64,000 nt of DNA from Pseudoflavonifractor sp. An184. Lineage in GTDB: Bacteria > Bacillota > Clostridia > Oscillospirales > Oscillospiraceae. A program made the translations under genes and the position numbers. This document shows positions 59,864 through 64,000 of the stretch, one piece after another (the stretch's first letter is position 1; each line of letters begins with the position of its first letter). The DNA lies in NCBI RefSeq assembly GCF_002160305.1, contig NZ_NFKI01000006.1, forward strand, positions 20,145-84,144. The letters are read 5' to 3'. The notes beneath the pieces are model-generated. The model was not told the origin of the DNA. It worked only from the letters and a program-made list of their open reading frames with translations, and searched no databases.

Positions 59864-61060
59864 TCAGCAGGCGGCGGACTCGGCCGGCCTGCCTGCGGTG
59901 CGCCGCAGCAGCCCCTCATGGCTTGCGGTCATCAGCGCCAGAATCACCAGCAGATATCCCGGCAGCAGCGACACGCCGATGTGATTGGCCAGCAGGCCGA
60001 AGAACGGCGGCATCAGGCAGGTGCCCACGTAGGCGGAGGCCATCTGAACCCCGATCATGGCCTGTGAGCAGGCCGGACCGAAGTGCTCGGGGGTGGCGTG
60101 GATGATGGAGGGGTAGATGGGGGCGCAGCCCAGCCCAATGAGAATCAGGCCCGGCAGTGCGGCCCGCTCCCCCAGGGGCAGAAGCAGCAGGACGATGCCG
60201 CCCAGGACGACGCCCTGCCCAAGGCGCACCATCTGGGCGTCTGAGCACTTTAAGGTCAAAAACCCGCTGAGGGCCCGCCCCACCGTGATCCCGATGAAAA
60301 ACAAGCTGGCGAAATGGGCGGCGGTCTCCGAGGAGAGCCCCCACTGCAGCACCAGGTAGCTGCTGGCCCAGAGCCCCGTGGTCTGCTCCAGCGCGCAGTA
60401 GCAGAAAAAGGTGAGCATGACCTCCTTCGCCCCGGGAATCCGGACGATCTGGGGCAGAGAGAGGGCTCGGGCCGCCGGGGCAGGGGAGGGGCCGTCCTGG
60501 TCTCCGACCGAGGGGGCGCGGCCCCAGAGGGGGAGGCTAAGGAAGAGAACGGCCGTCAGAAGGATCTGAAGGGCCGCGATGGAGCGGTACCCCATGCTCC
60601 AGCTCTGGCCGCCGGAGAGAGCCAGGCCCAGAATGGCGGGTCCGAGGGAGGCCCCCACCCCCCACATGCAGTGGAGCCAGCTCATGTGGCGGCTGGCGTA
60701 GTGGAGGGCCACATAGTTGTTCAGAGACGCGTCCACACAGCCCGCCCCCAGGCCATAGGGGACCGCCCACAGGCACAGCTCCAGGTAGGAGCGGCTGATG
60801 GAGAAGCCGAAGAGGGCCGCCGCCGTCAGCAGCACGCTGAAAGCGGTCACCCGCCCCGTGCCGAAACGGGCGGTCAGGCGGCCGCTCTGCAGGCTGGAGA
60901 CGATGGTGCCCGCCGCGATGATCATGGAGATCCCTCCCATATAGGAGACCGGGACGGAGAACTCCGGATATATGCTGGGCCACGCCGCGCCCAGCAGAGA
61001 GTCCGGCAGGCCCAGGCTGACAAACGCGAGATAGATGATCCCTAGAAGCAGATGAAACAT
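59864..61060 (-). CDS. Major facilitator superfamily transporter
   Basis: 398 residues with 12 hydrophobic segments. The N-terminal segment LAFVSLGLPDSLLGAAWPSI and the loop RLTARFGTGRVTAFS (motif A) belong to the FucP/YbjJ-like branch of sugar-type transporters. The substrate is not visible. ATG 61060 was chosen because GGAGG stands just upstream. It is divergent from an AraC-type regulator gene, which probably controls it. Confidence 0.88.
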   Translation of the reverse strand: MFHLLLGIIYLAFVSLGLPDSLLGAAWPSIYPEFSVPVSYMGGISMIIAAGTIVSSLQSGRLTARFGTGRVTAFSVLLTAAALFGFSISRSYLELCLWAVPYGLGAGCVDASLNNYVALHYASRHMSWLHCMWGVGASLGPAILGLALSGGQSWSMGYRSIAALQILLTAVLFLSLPLWGRAPSVGDQDGPSPAPAARALSLPQIVRIPGAKEVMLTFFCYCALEQTTGLWASSYLVLQWGLSSETAAHFASLFFIGITVGRALSGFLTLKCSDAQMVRLGQGVVLGGIVLLLLPLGERAALPGLILIGLGCAPIYPSIIHATPEHFGPACSQAMIGVQMASAYVGTCLMPPFFGLLANHIGVSLLPGYLLVILALMTASHEGLLRRTAGRPAESAAC

Positions 61061-61183
61061 CGGATTGCCTCCTGTCAATGTTGCTTTTCACATCATACCG
61101 ACAAAGCGGCCTTGAATCAATTCAATTTTAGACTTATAATATAAGAAAACCGCCAAGTTTGGCGGAGACCGGGGGTGTGCCGC

Positions 61184-62080
61184 ATGTCGCTTCAGGAGTG
61201 CGGGCTGAATCTGGACCGGGGGCTGAAGGAGCTTCAGCCCCACGGGACGCTGGAGTTTCCCTGCGCGGGGTACTCCACCCGCTACACCGGACAGCAGAGG
61301 GACGGGATTCCATGGCACTGGCACGAGGAGCTGGAGCTTCTCTATGTACAGGAGGGGGCGCTGGAGTGGAGAACGGCGTCGGAGACCGTCCTGCTCCGGA
61401 CGGGCGATCTCTTTGCGGTCAACTCCAATATGCTCCACGCCGGGAGGACCCCGGACTTCTGCGAGCTGCGCTCTCTGGTGTTCCACCCGTCCCTGCTCAC
61501 CGGCGGCGAGCACTCCGTATTTGCCCGGCGGTACATAGACCCGCTGATCCGCTGTCCCGCCTTCACCGGTTTTCTCTTCCCGGAGGAGGGGGAGCGGGAG
61601 GCGTCGGACAACTTCCGCCGGGCCTTCGAGGCGGTGGAGGGCGAGCCGGACGGCTATGAGTTTTTGGTGCGGGACTGCCTGTCCCGCCTCGCCCTTCAGC
61701 TGATTCAGACGTTTCAGCCCCAAATGGACCGCCCCGGGGCGGGGCAGAGCCTGGACAACCTGCGCATGCGGAAAATGCTGGAGTACATCCATCAGAACTA
61801 CGCCGGGGAGCTCACCCTGCCGGACATCGCGCGGGCGGCCGACATCGGGGAGCGGGAGTGCCTGCGCTGCTTTCAAAAGACCATCCAGTGCTCCCCCATC
61901 CAGTACCTGCTGAAATACCGGGTGACACGGGGGGCAGAACTGCTGCTGCGCCATCCGGAGCGGAGCGTCTCAGAGCTGTCCCTGGCCTGCGGGTTCGGCA
62001 GCCCCAGCAATTTCGCCAAGCAGTTCCGGCGCTTCTACCGCTGTACGCCCCGGGAATACCGGGCCGCGGGGGAGCGGTGA
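61184..62080 (+). CDS. AraC-family transcriptional regulator
   Basis: 298 residues. N-terminal cupin with WHWHEELELLYVQEG and RTGDLFAVNSNMLHAG (ligand pocket). C-terminal AraC DNA-binding domain (about 195-295): MLEYIHQNYAGELTLPDIAR, then CLRCFQKTIQCSPIQYLLKY and LSLACGFGSPSNFAKQFRRF followed by TPREYR. ATG 61184 has GGGGGTG upstream. It is divergent from the MFS gene with a gap of 123 bases. Confidence 0.93.
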   Translation: MSLQECGLNLDRGLKELQPHGTLEFPCAGYSTRYTGQQRDGIPWHWHEELELLYVQEGALEWRTASETVLLRTGDLFAVNSNMLHAGRTPDFCELRSLVFHPSLLTGGEHSVFARRYIDPLIRCPAFTGFLFPEEGEREASDNFRRAFEAVEGEPDGYEFLVRDCLSRLALQLIQTFQPQMDRPGAGQSLDNLRMRKMLEYIHQNYAGELTLPDIARAADIGERECLRCFQKTIQCSPIQYLLKYRVTRGAELLLRHPERSVSELSLACGFGSPSNFAKQFRRFYRCTPREYRAAGER

Positions 62081-62205
62081 GGCCGGCCGGCCGGAGCGCA
62101 CCTTCTTTAAGATTTCCGAAAAATGCTGGTATTCTCCGATGCGATGTGCTAATATATATGACAGCGTCCATTTTTGAAAACTACCATAACGGAGGTACCT
62201 GCACT

Positions 62206-63057
62206 GTGTCGTACATCATGGTCGTCGTCCTGGGCGTAATCCAGGGCGTCGCGGAATTTCTGCCCATCTCCAGCTCCGGGCACCTGACCCTGTTTCAGCA
62301 TTTTTTTGGAATGAGCGAGCCGGACAACCTGTTCAACATCCTGCTCCATTTTGCAACCCTGATTGCGGTGTGCGTCTACTACTGGCGTGACATCTGGGAG
62401 ATGATCCTGGAGTTCTTCCGCTTCTTTGGGGATCTGTTCTCCCGCACCCCCAGCCGGGGAGAGCCCCCCGCCGCCCGGCGGCAGATTCTGCTGCTGATCG
62501 TGGCCACCCTGCCCCTGTTCCTGGTGCTGCCCATCAAAGACAAGGTGGAGGCCGTGGGCAACTACCCGGTGGCGGTGAGCTGCATCCTGCTGCTCACCGG
62601 CGTTGTGCTCTTCACCTCGGACCGCATGGCCAAGGGCCGCAAGAACGCCCGGAACACCACGCTGCTGGACGCCCTGCTCATCGGCGTGGCCCAGGGCTTT
62701 GCCACTCTGCCCGGCCTGTCCCGCTCCGGCAGCACCATCGCCGCCGGAATGGCCCTGGGGCTGGACCGGAAGTTTGCCGTCCGCTTCTCCTTCCTCATGT
62801 CCCTGCCCGCCGTGCTGGGGGCCACCATTTTAGAAGTGGTGGATGTGGTCCAGGCGGGAGGCATTGATACCGCTCTGCTGCCCAAGTATCTGCTGGGCAT
62901 GGTCATCGCCGGCGTGGTGGGCTATTTCTCCATCGGCCTTGTGAACCTGCTGGCCTCCAAGGGTAAATTTGGGGCCTTCGCCTACTACTGCTGGATTGCA
63001 GGCGGGGTGTTCCTGATACTCAGCCTCCTGAACGTCACCCTGGTCCCCGCGGCGTGA
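62206..63057 (+). CDS. uppP: Undecaprenyl-diphosphatase
   Basis: 283 residues with about eight hydrophobic segments. BacA/UppP signatures: VIQGVAEFLPISSSGHLTLF (Glu-rich active-site motif 1), LLHFATLIAVCVYYWRDIW, and FATLPGLSRSGSTIAAGMAL (motif 2 with the catalytic Ser and Arg). It recycles the lipid carrier for wall synthesis and confers bacitracin tolerance. GTG 62206 has GGAGG 10 bases upstream; the earlier ATG at 62158 lacks a site. Confidence 0.94.
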   Translation: MSYIMVVVLGVIQGVAEFLPISSSGHLTLFQHFFGMSEPDNLFNILLHFATLIAVCVYYWRDIWEMILEFFRFFGDLFSRTPSRGEPPAARRQILLLIVATLPLFLVLPIKDKVEAVGNYPVAVSCILLLTGVVLFTSDRMAKGRKNARNTTLLDALLIGVAQGFATLPGLSRSGSTIAAGMALGLDRKFAVRFSFLMSLPAVLGATILEVVDVVQAGGIDTALLPKYLLGMVIAGVVGYFSIGLVNLLASKGKFGAFAYYCWIAGGVFLILSLLNVTLVPAA

Positions 63058-63089
63058 CCGCGATCTCCTGAGAAAGGATCTCAAACGCT

Positions 63090-64000
63090 ATGGCAACGTC
63101 ACAAAAGAAGACCGGAGGGAGCCGCTCCGCCTCGTCCTCGTCGGGAGGGCGGCGGACGGCCTCCTCCTCATCCAAATCCAAGAGCGGCTCCTCCCGCAGC
63201 CGCAAGCAGCCCCCCGCGCCCGCCCACCGGCCCTTCCGCCGGGAGGTGGGGGCGGGTATCTGCCTGCTGCTGGCCATCTTCACCATCTTCGGCTGCTTTC
63301 ACGTCCAGGCCCTGTTTATCGACGCCCTGTGCGGCCTCATCAAGGGCCTGATCGGCTACGGCTTCTGGCTGATGCCGCCGGCTCTGCTGCTCGCCAGCTT
63401 CATCCTGGCCTTCCACCGGGGCCGCCCGGTGCGCCTGCGGGTGTTCTGCGCCCTGATGCTCCCGCTGATGTTCTCCTGCGTGGTCCACAGCGTGATCGCC
63501 GAGACTCTGCCCTGGAACGCCTCCCTGGCTCAGACCCTGTGGCAGAGCGGCGAAGCCCTGACCGGCGGCGGCGTGCTGGCCGGAATTCTGGGACAGGCCT
63601 TTGTCCAGGTGTTCAGCCGGGTGGGCGCGGCGGTGGTCTTTGTGCTGGCTCTGCTAATGCTGGGATTGGGAGCCTTCAACCGCACCATCGTGGACGTGGC
63701 CGACTGGTTTTTCAGCCGTCCCCGGTATGAGTACGAGCCCCAGGACCCGCCGGAGCGCCCGGTGGTCCGGGTGCCCCAGCCCGCGCCCCGGACCTCTGGA
63801 CGGCGGACGGAGGCTCCGGATATTGACATTCCGGTGGACGACGGCCCCCTGGTGGGCAAGGAGCCCCCTCCGCCCCCGGAGAAGAAGAAGCACTTCTTCG
63901 ACCGCAGGCCCAGGGTTCCCACCCCGGACCAGATTCTCACCGGAGGGGCGGCCGTGCCCCCGGAGCCCCAGAGCGCCGCTCCCGCCCCGCAGCCGGAGCC
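63090..64000 (+). CDS. FtsK/SpoIIIE DNA translocase, N-terminal part
   Basis: 303 residues are seen and the frame runs off the window. A basic Ser/Arg/Lys-rich head (about 1-48) precedes four hydrophobic segments (about 55-80, 85-110, 120-145, 165-200), then a Pro-rich acidic linker (RPVVRVPQPAPRTSGR ... PPPPPEKKKHFF). This is the normal N-terminal layout of FtsK/SpoIIIE. The motor domain lies beyond the window, so the call rests on layout. GAAAGGA lies 11 bases before the ATG, 32 bases after uppP. Confidence 0.82.
   Translation, partial: MATSQKKTGGSRSASSSSGGRRTASSSSKSKSGSSRSRKQPPAPAHRPFRREVGAGICLLLAIFTIFGCFHVQALFIDALCGLIKGLIGYGFWLMPPALLLASFILAFHRGRPVRLRVFCALMLPLMFSCVVHSVIAETLPWNASLAQTLWQSGEALTGGGVLAGILGQAFVQVFSRVGAAVVFVLALLMLGLGAFNRTIVDVADWFFSRPRYEYEPQDPPERPVVRVPQPAPRTSGRRTEAPDIDIPVDDGPLVGKEPPPPPEKKKHFFDRRPRVPTPDQILTGGAAVPPEPQSAAPAPQPE

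Overview
The window (about 60 % GC, short gaps, AGGAGG-type ribosome sites, GTG/TTG starts common) looks like the chromosome of an anaerobic, probably spore-forming, gut Clostridia of the Oscillospiraceae type (Flavonifractor/Lawsonibacter/Intestinimonas-like). Pointers are PPi-dependent phosphofructokinase, SpoIVFA/SpoIVFB-like proteases, a SleL-like spore cortex enzyme, type I and type III glutamine synthetases with an ANTAR regulator, BlaI/BlaR-like and VanR/VanS-like signalling, T-box control, and SLH-domain surface proteins. The species is an inference. No rRNA genes and no CRISPR array were seen.

Layout. 1-12.7 kb: end of an anion permease, an XRE regulator with a lipoprotein, a ClpP-like protease, then a cell-surface block (SLH/transglutaminase lipoprotein, MBOAT acyltransferase, DHHW partner, lipoprotein, M15 D,D-peptidase) facing a two-component system and a GNAT enzyme. 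12.7-13.7 kb: non-coding hairpin repeats. 13.7-18.2 kb: glycolysis (PPi-PFK, class II aldolase), a glycosyltransferase fused to a MarR-like domain, and an UppS-like protein joined to a recombinase remnant.

18.2-39.9 kb is accessory DNA stacked on the 3' end of a tRNA-Pro(CGG) gene. The right-hand element (about 22.0-39.87 kb) is bounded by 45-bp copies of the tRNA 3' end. It carries a RelBE-type toxin-antitoxin pair, a type III restriction-modification system with two extra genes and a broken third, an SOS-type promoter ahead of a small regulatory/mobilisation operon (sigma-like factor, excisionase, HTH protein, MobC, relaxase with Sel1 repeats), two tyrosine recombinases, and a reverse transcriptase. 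To its left lies a decayed sister element: a GmrSD-like nuclease gene, a recombinase C-terminal fragment and the same 226-bp end module. The most striking locus is 37.9-39.6 kb. There a perfect consensus promoter drives a roughly 300-nt structured untranslated RNA followed by a YSDD reverse transcriptase. Inside the RNA an 11-nt direct repeat brackets a 177-nt unit. The length is divisible by 3, and one antisense frame has no stop codon, so a concatemeric cDNA would carry an endless reading frame, as in DRT2-type antiphage systems.

40-64 kb: chromosomal genes again. They include SpoIVFA/FB-like proteases, YbaK, a hotdog thioesterase, GH18/LysM and amidase wall enzymes, a DUF4349 lipoprotein, an Lsa-like ABC-F protein behind a leader-peptide attenuator, BlaI with an M56-M23 fusion protease, DapF, a C39-like lipoprotein, ANTAR regulator/GlnA/GlnN with a terminator leader, a T-box(Trp)-controlled TrpXYZ transporter, an MFS/AraC pair, UppP, and the start of FtsK/SpoIIIE.
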